A stretch of 64,000 nt of DNA from an uncultured bacterium (GCA_950022495.1 CATLLJ010000011.1:1-64000); one strand, 5' to 3'. Positions 17,780 to 27,058 are shown, counted from the stretch's first letter. The notes: generated by a model from the sequence alone, not told the origin. A program made the numbers and translations.

Positions 17780-19513
17780 ATGTTAAGAGATTATTTTATA
17801 AATAAAATTGAAAAAGCCATTGAGCAGGCTGTTGCTGCGAATAAATTAGGGCAAATGACAGAGTATGCAAAAGGAACTTTGTCTGTTGAAAAACCAAAAA
17901 ATCCTGAATTCGGTGATTTTGCAGTGAATGTTTCATCACTTGCCCGTAGTGCAAAAATTGCTCCGCCGATGATTGCTAATGCTATTGTTGAATTTGTTGA
18001 AAAAGAAGATAATGAATATTCTGTTATCGGAGGGTTTATCAACTTTAAAGCAGGAAATAGTCTTTTAATCAATCTTGTTGATGAAATCTTCACTAAAAAT
18101 AAAGATTTTGGACGTCCTGAAAACATTGAAAAAGAAAAAATTATTTTAGAATATATTTCTGCAAATCCGACAGGACCTTTCCATATTGGTCACGGCAGAT
18201 GGGCAGCAATGGGAAGTGCACTTGCTAATCTTTTGAAATTCTATGGACACGATGTTTATCAGGAATTCTACATCAATGATGCAGGTTCTCAAATTCAAAA
18301 ACTTGGCAGATCTCTTATTATAAGAGTGAAACAAGAATTGGGCGAAAATATTGATTTCCCTGAAGATGAAATTGAAAGAAAAAATTATTACCCGGGTGAT
18401 TATTTAATTCCTGTTGCTAAACAATTTTTAGCTGTGAGACCTGAAATTAAATCAGCTGCTGACCTTGATAATATTGATTTACAAGTTTATTGTGATTTTG
18501 CAAAAGATTACGAAGAAAAAGTTCAGCGTGATTTGTTAGATAATTTTAGAGTATCTTTTGACAAATTCTATTCTGAATTATCACTTCATAATTCAGGAAA
18601 AGTTGAAGAGTGTGTTCAAAAATTACGTGACAGCGGAAAAATTTACAATAATGAAGGTGCAGAATGGTTTAAATCTTCTGACTATGGCGATGATCAGGAC
18701 CGTGTAATTAAAAAGGCTGATGGTTCTAACACTTATTTGACTGCTGATATTGCGTATCACATCGACAAGTTACAACGTGGTTTTGACAGAATGATTAATA
18801 TCTGGGGGGCAGACCACCATGGTTATGTTGCACGTGTAAAAGCTTCCATTGAGGCTTTGGGTTATAATCCTGACAAACTTGAAGTCCTTCTTGGACAACT
18901 TGTTAATCTTGTTATTAACGGTAATGAAGTTCGCATGGGTAAACGTAAAAATATGGTTACTCTTGAAGATTTAATCGACGAAGTTGGAGTTGATGCAACC
19001 CGTTTCTGGATGTCTATGAGAAATATTGATACAACTCTTGATTTTGATATTGAACTTGCAAAAACTAAGTCAGATGAAAATCCTGTTTTCTATGTTCAAT
19101 ATGCACATGCCAGAGCTTGTTCTATTATTAGAAACGCAACAAATGACAGAGTTGATACCGAAACCGGTAAAACAACACCTGCAGTGCTTTCTGAATCTCA
19201 ATTTAATGATTTAATTGCGAATTTTGATAAAAATCTTATGAATTTAACTATCACAGATGCAAGAAAATTAATATTAAAACTTGAAGAATTTAAATCTTTA
19301 ATTGTTTCTTCAGCACAAGCAAGACAGGTTTACACAATTTGCCGTTATGTACAGGAATTGGCGGCAGAATTCCATTCATTCTATAACTCTACAAGAGTAA
19401 TTACAGATGATGTTGAGTTAACAAAAGCAAGATTGTCTTTAGTCTGGGCATTTAAAACAGTACTGGCAAATGCATTGGATATTCTTGCAGTTTCAGCTCC
19501 GGAACGCATGTAA
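17780..19513 (+). CDS. argS: Arginyl-tRNA synthetase
   Basis: A class I aminoacyl-tRNA synthetase of 577 residues. The N-terminal Add-1 domain spans residues 1 to about 110. The HIGH motif is SANPTGPFHIGHGR near residue 130, and the KMSKS-loop equivalent is VRMGKRKNMVTL, lacking the canonical lysines as is normal for bacterial ArgRS. The C-terminal DALR anticodon-binding domain ends with the family-typical LDILAVSAPERM. It stands between two terminators as a single-gene unit. Confidence 0.97.
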   Translation: MLRDYFINKIEKAIEQAVAANKLGQMTEYAKGTLSVEKPKNPEFGDFAVNVSSLARSAKIAPPMIANAIVEFVEKEDNEYSVIGGFINFKAGNSLLINLVDEIFTKNKDFGRPENIEKEKIILEYISANPTGPFHIGHGRWAAMGSALANLLKFYGHDVYQEFYINDAGSQIQKLGRSLIIRVKQELGENIDFPEDEIERKNYYPGDYLIPVAKQFLAVRPEIKSAADLDNIDLQVYCDFAKDYEEKVQRDLLDNFRVSFDKFYSELSLHNSGKVEECVQKLRDSGKIYNNEGAEWFKSSDYGDDQDRVIKKADGSNTYLTADIAYHIDKLQRGFDRMINIWGADHHGYVARVKASIEALGYNPDKLEVLLGQLVNLVINGNEVRMGKRKNMVTLEDLIDEVGVDATRFWMSMRNIDTTLDFDIELAKTKSDENPVFYVQYAHARACSIIRNATNDRVDTETGKTTPAVLSESQFNDLIANFDKNLMNLTITDARKLILKLEEFKSLIVSSAQARQVYTICRYVQELAAEFHSFYNSTRVITDDVELTKARLSLVWAFKTVLANALDILAVSAPERM

Positions 19514-19534
19514 TACTGAATAAGATTTAACAAT

Positions 19535-19566
19535 AAAAAGGCTTCTATATTATAGAAGTCTTTTTA
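19535..19566. terminator. Bidirectional terminator between argS and the PLD-like gene
   Basis: AAAAAGGCTTCTATA pairs with TATAGAAGTCTTTTT; each arm ends in a T tract on one strand. Its right arm overlaps the stop codon of the convergent gene starting at 21387. Confidence 0.88.
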
Positions 19567-21387
19567 TTTAACTTTGCAAGCGTCTTCGTCCCTGTCAATT
19601 TTACCGTTGAAATTATTATCAACTCCATCTGAACATGAACCGATTGAATCGGGACTTTCTGCTTTTGGATTAAATTTCAAATACTTATCAGGTATTATTT
19701 GCCATAAGTATATGAAAAAGTTTTTATAATTCTTTGCGAACTGTTGATTATGTATTACCAGCATATTTTCGTCATTTTTGTTTTCTCCGCTGTTTGAAAA
19801 GTTCATAGAACCGAGAATCAGGTATTCATCGTCAATAATCATTGTCTTGGAGTGCATTTTACCTGCATAATTTTCTATTTTTAGAGGTATGCCGCTGCTT
19901 CGCAATAATGCGTGTTTAGTGTTTCTGCTGTAAACATTATTGGCATCCATGATTATCCTAACATCAATTCCTCGATTTTTTGCTTTTATTAGTTCGTTGG
20001 ATATATTAGTATGTGTAATTAAAAACGTTGGGATATAAATATATTTCTTAGCGTTTTTTATTAACTCAACGATGCGAATTGAGGATTTATCCTGTGGTGA
20101 AAAATAAACTTCTATTATTGAGTTATCAATTTGAAATTTGTTTGCGGCTGTATTTCTTGACTTTTTATTATGGAATTTACCGGAAATCATTTGTTCAAAT
20201 TCGTGTGTATAAAGATTTGCAATATCAATGGAGTCAATTATTACAACATTATTCGCATCATAGCCGCTGGTGCCTGTTGCTGAAAAATTCATAGAGCCTG
20301 TGAATACAGTTTTCTTGTCAAAAATTATAAATTTATTATGCATAAGCATATTGCTTTGAGATATTGAGTCTGTTTTATCAGAGCGTGATTCGTCGGCAAT
20401 ATTTTTGATTATTTCGTTGCCTTTATAGTAAGTTTTAGTGCTGTCAAAATTTTCATCATAAACAAATTTTATTTTTACATTTCTGGCTTTTGCGTTTTTT
20501 AGGGCTGAAGTTATTGCAGGTATGTCCTCGTAGCCGTAAATCGCAATATCAATATTTTCTTTTGCATTATTTATTAAATTAACAAATGCCTTGCATTCAT
20601 TTGTTGAACAATGATTATTTGGTTTTAAAGTTTTTGTGAAGTTAGTATAGTATAATTTTATATTACCATTTGATATGACAAGAGGCGGTTCTTTTACTGG
20701 CGGAATATTAACTATTTCACTGTTTTTATTAACTTTGAATATCTTTTTGGATTTCTCTTCATAGTTATGACAGTATTTGCAGGGAATTGCACCCTCAGGA
20801 AGCTGTTTTTGCGGAATTAGAACTGTGTCGTGGGCAAGTTTTCCGAACTTACAGTCCAGAGTATGATATTTGTTTGAGTGATGATTTAATATAACAAGGT
20901 TAAGTTTTTTAGAATTTTTTAAATGTTCTTTAAATTTTTGCGGATTGCCATTTTTCCCTGAGAGTATACCAAAGCCGCTGTTTTTCAGAAGCGTTTTATA
21001 TTCAAGACCGTTTATTCTTATTTTTGCATACTGGCATTCGCTTGTTACCCTGCCGGTTGTTTTAATGGTGACTTTCTTATTCTGTAAGGTGTTTTGTGCA
21101 AATTCCTGTGCCAGATATCCAAGATTAATCATATCAATTTTGCTTAATCTCAAGGGTTTTGAATATTTATTATAAAATTCGACTGATGGTTCCTGTGAAT
21201 AACTTTCAATACTATCTATGCAAAAAATCTCATTATTTGATATTGTTTTGTTTTTATCAAGGTCAATTCCAATTTTTGTCGGTGAAAATACTGTCAAAAT
21301 CTCTTTTGATTTGCCTGATTCAATTATAAATATTGAAAATGCACTAAACAGTATAAGCAGCAATAATGTTGTAAGAAATTTTTTCAT
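19564..21387 (-). CDS. Exported phospholipase D-like protein with SNase-like N-terminal region and Cys-rich C-terminal Ca-type motif
   Basis: The N-terminus is a signal peptide or anchor (KKFLTTLLLLILFSAFSIFII). Residues about 50-160 resemble a degenerate staphylococcal-nuclease fold (LRLSKIDMINLGYLAQEFA, then AKIRINGLEYKTLLKNSGFG). A HxxxC...CxxC segment follows (HTLDCKFGK, IPCKYC). Two complete HKD phosphodiesterase motifs come next: HNKFIIFDKKTVFTGSMN near residue 330 and HSKTMIIDDEYLILGSMN near 520, so a PLD-type active site can form in one chain. The tail CSDGVDNNFNGKIDRDEDAC is an Asp-rich loop like those binding calcium. It would act outside the cytoplasm, on nucleic acid or phospholipid; the fold suggests an endonuclease. 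It ends just 1 base into the ChbG/HpnK stop, so the two are coupled. Confidence 0.8.
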   Translation of the reverse strand: MKKFLTTLLLLILFSAFSIFIIESGKSKEILTVFSPTKIGIDLDKNKTISNNEIFCIDSIESYSQEPSVEFYNKYSKPLRLSKIDMINLGYLAQEFAQNTLQNKKVTIKTTGRVTSECQYAKIRINGLEYKTLLKNSGFGILSGKNGNPQKFKEHLKNSKKLNLVILNHHSNKYHTLDCKFGKLAHDTVLIPQKQLPEGAIPCKYCHNYEEKSKKIFKVNKNSEIVNIPPVKEPPLVISNGNIKLYYTNFTKTLKPNNHCSTNECKAFVNLINNAKENIDIAIYGYEDIPAITSALKNAKARNVKIKFVYDENFDSTKTYYKGNEIIKNIADESRSDKTDSISQSNMLMHNKFIIFDKKTVFTGSMNFSATGTSGYDANNVVIIDSIDIANLYTHEFEQMISGKFHNKKSRNTAANKFQIDNSIIEVYFSPQDKSSIRIVELIKNAKKYIYIPTFLITHTNISNELIKAKNRGIDVRIIMDANNVYSRNTKHALLRSSGIPLKIENYAGKMHSKTMIIDDEYLILGSMNFSNSGENKNDENMLVIHNQQFAKNYKNFFIYLWQIIPDKYLKFNPKAESPDSIGSCSDGVDNNFNGKIDRDEDACKVK

Positions 21388-22229
21388 TATTCCAGATTCT
21401 TGTAATTTGTAATATCAAAACCAAGACGTTTAATAGTGTCTTGAAGCGTTTTATTTTGTGTAATTGAAAATTCTTTTGTATGGCAATTCTTAGTTGTATT
21501 GTTGTATTTGCAAGGGTGAATAAGAGCTTCTGTTATAGACTCTTCTTCAATTGCTTCCAATCCGTATTTAATTGCATCTGCATCCATCATGCCAGTGTAG
21601 CCAACACCTATGATAAAATCGTTAGTTTTTAAGCCGTATTCATCAATAGTTTTTTTGTTTATTTGAGTAAAATATCTTAATAGTGCAATTTTAATCAGGT
21701 TTAGCGGATATTTTAAATTAAGATGCTTTTCAAGTTTTGGAATAAAATACAACTCTTCCTGCTGGGTTCTGACATATTTTATATTATATTCTTTTGCAAG
21801 TTTGCAGGTTATTTTAAATATTTCAGGTATAGCATGCGTATGTACATGAGAATCTAAATGGTCAACTTTTGTTTGTGAAATAACTTTTTCAATTTGAGCT
21901 CTAAATTCAGCTTCTATTTGTCCTAATAATTCTTTTTTCTTCTGGTTTAGTATTAAATATCCGTAACCAACGTTAAAACTGCCGTCACTATCTGTTAAGA
22001 GCGGGCAATCGGTAAGAGATTTGCCTTCCATTATATTTAAATGCACTGCAAGCCCTAAATTCGGGCAATCCGGTAAAATGTCATGTACGGCACTCTCAAA
22101 TGCTTCGCCGTTTGCACAAAGGCTTGCACTGGTAAGAAATCCATTTACATAACCCTCTAAAACAGCTTGATTATGATATTGGGTTAATCCAAAATCATCA
22201 GCATTTAAAATAAACTTCTTATTTATCAT
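21387..22229 (-). CDS. ChbG/HpnK (YdjC) family carbohydrate deacetylase
   Basis: The 280-residue protein opens with FILNADDFGLTQYHN, whose Asp pair and downstream His residues (DHLDSHVHTHA) are the metal ligands of the YdjC family, and contains GLAVHLNIMEG. Members deacetylate N-acetyl sugars (chitin oligosaccharide ChbG) or act on hopanoid glycoconjugates (HpnK). A GT2 enzyme of the GtrB/DPM type is divergent beside it, a pairing typical of glycolipid loci. AAGGAT lies 5 bases before the ATG. The ATG overlaps the stop of nothing upstream; its own stop overlaps the start of the PLD-like gene by 1 base. Confidence 0.88.
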   Translation of the reverse strand: MINKKFILNADDFGLTQYHNQAVLEGYVNGFLTSASLCANGEAFESAVHDILPDCPNLGLAVHLNIMEGKSLTDCPLLTDSDGSFNVGYGYLILNQKKKELLGQIEAEFRAQIEKVISQTKVDHLDSHVHTHAIPEIFKITCKLAKEYNIKYVRTQQEELYFIPKLEKHLNLKYPLNLIKIALLRYFTQINKKTIDEYGLKTNDFIIGVGYTGMMDADAIKYGLEAIEEESITEALIHPCKYNNTTKNCHTKEFSITQNKTLQDTIKRLGFDITNYKNLE

Positions 22230-22292
22230 TTACATATCCTTGCATAAATTTTTATAAAATAATATAATCATGATAGTAGAAAGAGAGAATAA

Positions 22293-23246
22293 ATGCAAAC
22301 ACCGAGATTAGCTGTAATAGTACCATGTTTTAATGAAGAATTATGTGTTGAACAAACTGCAAAAAGGCTTCTTGAAGTTTTGCTCATGCTTATCAATAAA
22401 GGTAAAATAGCAAATGACAGCTATTTATATTTTATTGATGATGGTTCGACTGATAAAACATGGGATATTATTGAATATTTGCACGCTCAAACTCCGATGG
22501 TAAAAGGCAAGAAATTCATCAGAAATTACGGAAACCAGAAAGCAATTGTTGCAGGTTTGGAAGGTGTTAGAAATATCGGCTGTGATTGTGTTGTTTCTAT
22601 TGATGCGGATTTGCAGCAGGATGAACTTGCTATTGAGCGATTTGTTGATGAATATGTGAAAGGTTTTGATGTAGTTTTAGGAATTAGAAATAATCGTAAA
22701 ACAGACGGTTTTATTAAGAAAACTACTGCTGTGATGTTTTATAAATTAATGAATATTTTAGGTGCCAAAATACCGGTTAATCATTCAGATTATCGTCTTG
22801 TCAGCAAAAAAGCACTTGATGTCATGAATTTATACCCTGAAAAAGATTTGTTTCTTCGCGGCTTTTTCTATGAAGTCGGGCTAAAGACTACAACAATAAA
22901 TTTTGATGTAAAACCTCGTATGTCTGGAACATCAAAGTTTAATTTAATGTCTTTAATGGCTTTAGCTCTGAATGGAATAACATCATTCAGTATTGTTCCG
23001 TTACGAATTATTGCGGTTTTAGGTTTTATTATGTTTGTACTGTCAATAATCGTTGGATTAGAAACAATTTACGAAAAAATATTTTTGGGTGATTCTCCGA
23101 ATGGTTATGCGACAATGATTATTATGCTGACATTTTTCGGCGGTCTGCAAATTTTTTGTCTGGGAGTTATTGGAGAATATGTCGGGCAGGTTTATCGAGA
23201 AGTTAAAGCTCGTCCAAGATATATTACGGATAAAGAATTACTTTAA
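22293..23246 (+). CDS. GT2 family glycosyltransferase, GtrB/DPM1-like with C-terminal membrane helices
   Basis: The 317-residue protein has a GT-A fold: AVIVPCFNEE at the start, DDGSTDKTWDI, the metal-binding SIDADLQQ and the acceptor-region motif SGTSKFN. Two C-terminal membrane helices (PLRIIAVLGFIMFVLSIIVG and MIIMLTFFGGLQIFCLGVIG) are characteristic of undecaprenyl-phosphate sugar transferases of the GtrB/ArnC/DPM1 group. AAGAGAG precedes the ATG. It probably makes a lipid-linked sugar for surface glycan decoration. The prepilin-like gene follows after 15 bases. Confidence 0.9.
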   Translation: MQTPRLAVIVPCFNEELCVEQTAKRLLEVLLMLINKGKIANDSYLYFIDDGSTDKTWDIIEYLHAQTPMVKGKKFIRNYGNQKAIVAGLEGVRNIGCDCVVSIDADLQQDELAIERFVDEYVKGFDVVLGIRNNRKTDGFIKKTTAVMFYKLMNILGAKIPVNHSDYRLVSKKALDVMNLYPEKDLFLRGFFYEVGLKTTTINFDVKPRMSGTSKFNLMSLMALALNGITSFSIVPLRIIAVLGFIMFVLSIIVGLETIYEKIFLGDSPNGYATMIIMLTFFGGLQIFCLGVIGEYVGQVYREVKARPRYITDKELL

Positions 23247-23261
23247 GTTTAGGAGGTTGTT

Positions 23262-24106
23262 ATGCTGAAACTCAATAATATTAAGAAAATCGGGGGGGGG
23301 GTAACCTATTAAAGCTTACTAATATTGTATTTGAGCGGTTTGCATTTACCCTTGCAGAAGTTTTGATTACATTAGGAATTATTGGCGTTGTTGCTGCAAT
23401 TACTATTCCTGGTTTAATTCAGAAATATCAAGAACAAGCTGCAATTTCTAATTTAAAAAAAGCTTATTCTATGCTTTCTCAAGCATATCGGAGTGCTATT
23501 GATAATTATGGTCCAGTTAGCGATTGGTGTAGTGATAGTGAAAAACAAACTTTAGAGTGTTCTTATAAATCTTATGATATATTGAAGCAGTACATAAAGG
23601 GGGATTTAGTTGAGGGTAAATATCATTATGGTTCTTATAAAAGAAGGGATGGCTCGGTTCAGTCAAAGTACGGTGAGAAGAACCCAAATGCATCTTATTC
23701 ACAGTCAACAATTCCATTTGGGCTTCATAACGGTATGTATGTGTGGATAAGTATGAATTCAAATCCAGCAGGGTGCTGTACTGATACTCAGGATACAACA
23801 CGTAGTCGTTGGGGATGTGAGTGTGGTAAACTTCTGGTTGATTTGAATGGTTCTGAATCAAAACCAAATATTGATGGTGTTGATTTATTTGGGTTTAAAA
23901 TTTTTACTGATGGTATTTCTCCTCAAGGAACCAAATATGATAACTACTGGTATCCTTACACATTTGAAGATCAGTGTGCCGGAAATCAAATAACAAGCAC
24001 TGGGCTGGGAATGTGTACTGCATGGGTATTAGAAAATAATAATCTGGATTATTTAAGATGTCCAAATGAATTGGGGTGGACAAAAGCATCTTCTTGTTCT
24101 AAATAA
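23262..24106 (+). pseudogene. Prepilin-like (type II secretion/type IV pilin) protein, out of frame by one base at a poly-G tract
   Basis: AGGAGG 5 bases upstream marks ATG 23262. The frame runs MLKLNNIKKI then into ten G (23292-23301) and stops at TAA after four more codons. One extra G (11) or two fewer (8) would join it to the open frame that gives GGGNLLKLTNIVFER followed by the class III signal FAFTLAEVLITLGIIGVVAA and a roughly 230-residue pilin-like ectodomain with eleven or so Cys and a DLNGSESKPNIDG segment, a common pilin-family loop. Intact coding continues to 24106. The alternative TTG at 23363 would remove the signal. So this is either phase-off by slippage or a base-count error, not a decayed gene. 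Confidence 0.8.
23292..23301. repeat. Run of ten G in the prepilin leader
   Basis: Ten consecutive G occur in a genome segment of about one third G+C, between codon 10 and the mature pilin. This is the only such homopolymer in the window. Its length sets the reading frame: 8 or 11 G keep the prepilin open; 10 close it. Confidence 0.95.
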
Positions 24107-24366
24107 AAAACCGTGCCACTGTCTATCGAATTTTATAAATCCGCTGTCCTTTAATACTTTCTCCTTCAAGAAATAAAACACCCGTAAGGTCAATCTTAGT
24201 GCTGCTGGGTTTCCCCCCTGACACGGTTCGATAGTTTACGCCATTTTATACCTTGCTATCAACGATTATATTAAATTTCAACGTACTCATAAAGCCCTCA
24301 CAACAGGCTCTGCACCCCGCGTTAGCTTCGAGTCGAGAGTTCGCAACACCCCGTGGAGCACGGCTT
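24105..24366 (-). ncRNA. ffs: Signal recognition particle RNA, large bacterial (Alu-containing) type
   Basis: No protein frame explains this 370-base gap. Read on the minus strand, the 5' end GCCGTGC pairs with GCACGG at the 3' end, followed by TTTTTTATTT as a terminator tail. GCCGTGCTCCACGGGG matches the Alu-domain start of large bacterial SRP RNAs, and the S-domain carries GTCAGG...GGAAAC...CAGCAGC (plus-strand 24201-24222), the conserved Ffh-binding loop. Length near 260 fits the B. subtilis-type RNA, not the 110-base E. coli one. TATAAAG just upstream of 24366 is a candidate -10. It is convergent with the prepilin gene, ending right at its stop. Confidence 0.85.
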
Positions 24367-24478
24367 AGCTTTATACTATCATACTAAATTTTATTCGTCC
24401 AGTACTATTTTTGAGATTAGTAATTTGTCTGATGTATTTTTCTGTTTAAAATTTATCCTATTTCAGAAAGGAGAAATT

Positions 24479-24880
24479 ATGACTGAACGACTAGAGTTAT
24501 ATAAATGTGAAACTTGCGGTAACCTCGTACAGGTTATACTTCCAGGAGTTGGTGAACTTGTTTGCTGCGGAAAGCCGATGGAATTATTAAAACCGCATGG
24601 GATAAATGATGAACAGGGTGTTTCTGAAAAGCATGTTCCCGTTCTTGCCGCAACTGACAATAATGGTCATGAAATTCGTGTAGGTACAACTTTGCATCCT
24701 ATGACAGAGGATCATTATATTCAATTCATTGAAACAATTTCTCAGGATAAAAACCACTTGGAACTTCAGTATTATGCTCCGTTTGATCTTCCGATAATGG
24801 TATTGAAAGATAAATTGGGTATAGAAAAAGCTCAAGCTTTTTGTAATATTCACGGATTGTGGGAAGGCGAAATGGACTAG
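24479..24880 (+). CDS. dfx: Desulfoferrodoxin / superoxide reductase
   Basis: The 133-residue protein has both desulfoferrodoxin domains. The N-terminal rubredoxin-like centre uses C9 and C12 (CETCG) and the CC pair in GELVCCGKPM. The catalytic SOR centre uses His in EKHVPV, the two His of HEIRVGTTLHPM, and CxxH in FCNIHGLWEG, plus a Lys near the first His. It reduces superoxide without releasing oxygen, the usual defence in anaerobes. ATG 24479 is chosen because AAAGGAG lies 6 bases upstream; the frame extends further back only over the SRP RNA gene. Confidence 0.95.
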   Translation: MTERLELYKCETCGNLVQVILPGVGELVCCGKPMELLKPHGINDEQGVSEKHVPVLAATDNNGHEIRVGTTLHPMTEDHYIQFIETISQDKNHLELQYYAPFDLPIMVLKDKLGIEKAQAFCNIHGLWEGEMD

Positions 24881-24904
24881 GTTACTGATTTGAAAGGAGT
24901 TGTA

Positions 24905-25411
24905 ATGATTAGTGATAAAATTAAAGAGGTGCTAAATGATCAAATTAACAAGGAATTTTATTCCGCTTATTTATATTTGGCGATGTCTGCGTATTTTTCT
25001 GAAATTGGTTTGTACGGCTTTTCTAACTGGACTAAAGTACAATCTAGAGAAGAAATTGACCATGGTATGATTCTATTTGAATATGTTTTGAACAGAAAAT
25101 CACAGGTTAGATTAAAACCGCTTGAAATGCCAAATCTTGAATTAAACGGTCCGGAAGGCGTGTTTGAACAAATTTATAATCATGAACGTTCAATAACTTC
25201 ATCTATTGATTGTGTTGCTGATATGTCTGAAAATGAATGTGACCTTGCAACAAGAAACTTTATTGACTGGTACTTAAAGGAACAAATAGAAGAAGAAGCT
25301 TCTGTATTAAGAATAATATCAAAACTAAAGGCTTTTGGTGCAGAAAAATCAGCTCTTTATCTTATAGATAGAGAATTAGCATCAAGAGAATACAGTGCTC
25401 CATCTTACTAA
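24905..25411 (+). CDS. ftnA: Ferritin (non-haem)
   Basis: This 168-residue four-helix protein has the ferroxidase ligands of FtnA-type ferritins: Glu in NKEFYSAYLYL, EEIDH in REEIDHGMILFEY, and KEQIEEE in the fourth helix. It stores iron and consumes oxidants. ATG 24905 has AAAGGAG 5 bases upstream; an in-frame ATG at 24890 has none. It follows the superoxide reductase by 24 bases, so the two form an oxygen/iron defence unit. Confidence 0.95.
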   Translation: MISDKIKEVLNDQINKEFYSAYLYLAMSAYFSEIGLYGFSNWTKVQSREEIDHGMILFEYVLNRKSQVRLKPLEMPNLELNGPEGVFEQIYNHERSITSSIDCVADMSENECDLATRNFIDWYLKEQIEEEASVLRIISKLKAFGAEKSALYLIDRELASREYSAPSY

Positions 25412-25465
25412 CCTTGTAGAATATTGCGAATTTGTAAACAATTTGTCTAATTGTATAAGATATTC

Positions 25466-25471
25466 TATTAT
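25466..25471 (+). promoter_or_regulatory. Candidate -10 element for the hybrid kinase gene, leaderless geometry
   Basis: TATTAT lies 6 bases before ATG 25478, which has no Shine-Dalgarno motif. The gap places the transcription start on the ATG. A second possible -10, TGTATAAG, lies at 25452-25459; which is used is unclear. Confidence 0.35.
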
Positions 25472-25477
25472 ATTGCT

Positions 25478-27058
25478 ATGAGTTTAGGGAAAATTTTATA
25501 CGTTGATGATGATAAATTGTTGACTTCAACTTTTAGTACTTTGATGAAAGTTGAAGGTTTCAAAGATGTTGTTATTTATAACAATCCGCTAGAGGCTGTT
25601 GAATATTTAAAAACAGAAACTCCTGATTTAATTATTTCCGATTTTTTAATGCCGGAAATGAATGGTCTGGAGTTTTTGCGTGAAGCTAAAAAGATTTATC
25701 CTGAAGTCAGCATGATTTTATTAACAGCTTATGCCGATAAGGAAAATGCAATCAAAACTATTAATGAAATCGGAGTTTACAAGTATATCGAAAAACCTTG
25801 GGATAATGATGATTTAATTATGAATATTAAAAATGGTATAGAAAGAAGCCATTTACTTGCAGATTTGCGAGAAAAAATTCAAGAGTTGGAAAAGGCGAAG
25901 AAGCAATTAACAGAATATTCTGAAAATTTAGAAGTCTTAGTTGCTGAGAGAACTAAAGAGCTGTCATTAGCTAATAAAAAATTATCAGGTATTATCAATT
26001 ACTGTGCTGATGGTATTGTAATTATTGATGCACAAGGAAATATTGAACAGGTTAATCCGGCATGTGAAAATATGGTTGGGTTGTCTGCTGAAACCCTGCA
26101 GACAATGAAAATTCAAGAAATTGCTTATTCAGATAATCCTAAATTGAATAAGGTGCAAAAATCTTCAGTTAAAAATATTATTCTCGGATTATCCTGCGAT
26201 AATTCAGAATTCCTGTTAAGGGATTTGTATTTGCGTAATTCATTGAATAATGAGTCAATTCCTGTTGAAATAAATTTTGCATCATTATCTGAAGATGCTT
26301 CTGATGAAGAAAGATTCGTCGGTGTTATAAGAAATTATACGCAGCAAAAAGAAACAGAAAGATTAAGAGATGATTTTATTGCAACATTAACTCACGATTT
26401 ACGAACTCCGCTTCTGGCTGCAATTCAAACTTTAAGATTTTTCCTTGACGGTTCGTTAGGTGAATTGTCCGACCAGCAAAAAGTCTTATTATCAACAATG
26501 CTTCAAAGTAATGAAGATTTATTGGGGCTTGTTAATGCTTTGTTGGAAGTTTATCGCTTTGAGAGCGGAAAACTTAACCTGTGTAAAACGGTCTTTAGTA
26601 TCAATGATTTAGTAACTCAATGTTATGAAGAGTTAGAGCCTCTTTCTAAAAAGAAAAACATAACATTTAATCTTCATAGTGACATTGATAGTGAATTATT
26701 GATTGATGCTGATAGGGCTGAAATTAAGAGAGTAATTATAAATCTTTGCGGTAATGCTTTGAATTATACAAATAAAGATGGCACAATTGATATTTTTGTA
26801 AAAGCTCAGCATGGAGATTTAATATTCTCCGTCGCTGATAATGGTAATGGTATTCCGTCAGAGGATATTCCAAACTTATTTATGCGTTTTTCACAGGGTA
26901 CGAGTAAAAAACGCTCAACCGGTACCGGTTTAGGTTTGTATTTGTCCAGACAAATTATTGAAGCACATGGCGGAAAAATTTGGGTAGAAAGTAAAGTTAA
27001 TAAAGGAAGTGAGTTTTCGTTTCTGTTAACAAATGTGGTTGCAAAATCACGAGTATAA
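25478..27058 (+). CDS. Hybrid sensor kinase: receiver - coiled coil - PAS - HisKA - HATPase
   Basis: Residues 1-125 are a receiver domain with acidic pocket YVDDD, phospho-acceptor Asp in IISDFLMPEMNG, Thr in LLTAYADKENA and Lys in YIEKPWD. A coiled coil (about 130-170) leads to a PAS domain (about 170-290), then HisKA with phospho-His in ATLTHDLRTPL and HATPase with N-box NLCGNALNYT, DNGNGIP and GTGLGLYL. It has no membrane helix, so it is cytosolic. I choose ATG 25478 because the homology starts there; nothing in the sequence supports the 9 extra upstream residues. A LuxR-type regulator follows at 12 bases and is the likely partner. The signal is unknown. Confidence 0.92.
   Translation: MSLGKILYVDDDKLLTSTFSTLMKVEGFKDVVIYNNPLEAVEYLKTETPDLIISDFLMPEMNGLEFLREAKKIYPEVSMILLTAYADKENAIKTINEIGVYKYIEKPWDNDDLIMNIKNGIERSHLLADLREKIQELEKAKKQLTEYSENLEVLVAERTKELSLANKKLSGIINYCADGIVIIDAQGNIEQVNPACENMVGLSAETLQTMKIQEIAYSDNPKLNKVQKSSVKNIILGLSCDNSEFLLRDLYLRNSLNNESIPVEINFASLSEDASDEERFVGVIRNYTQQKETERLRDDFIATLTHDLRTPLLAAIQTLRFFLDGSLGELSDQQKVLLSTMLQSNEDLLGLVNALLEVYRFESGKLNLCKTVFSINDLVTQCYEELEPLSKKKNITFNLHSDIDSELLIDADRAEIKRVIINLCGNALNYTNKDGTIDIFVKAQHGDLIFSVADNGNGIPSEDIPNLFMRFSQGTSKKRSTGTGLGLYLSRQIIEAHGGKIWVESKVNKGSEFSFLLTNVVAKSRV

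Noticed and set aside
24353..24478. An N-terminal extension of the superoxide reductase
   Set aside because: The region is the SRP RNA 5' end and promoter; the real start at 24479 has a strong ribosome site.
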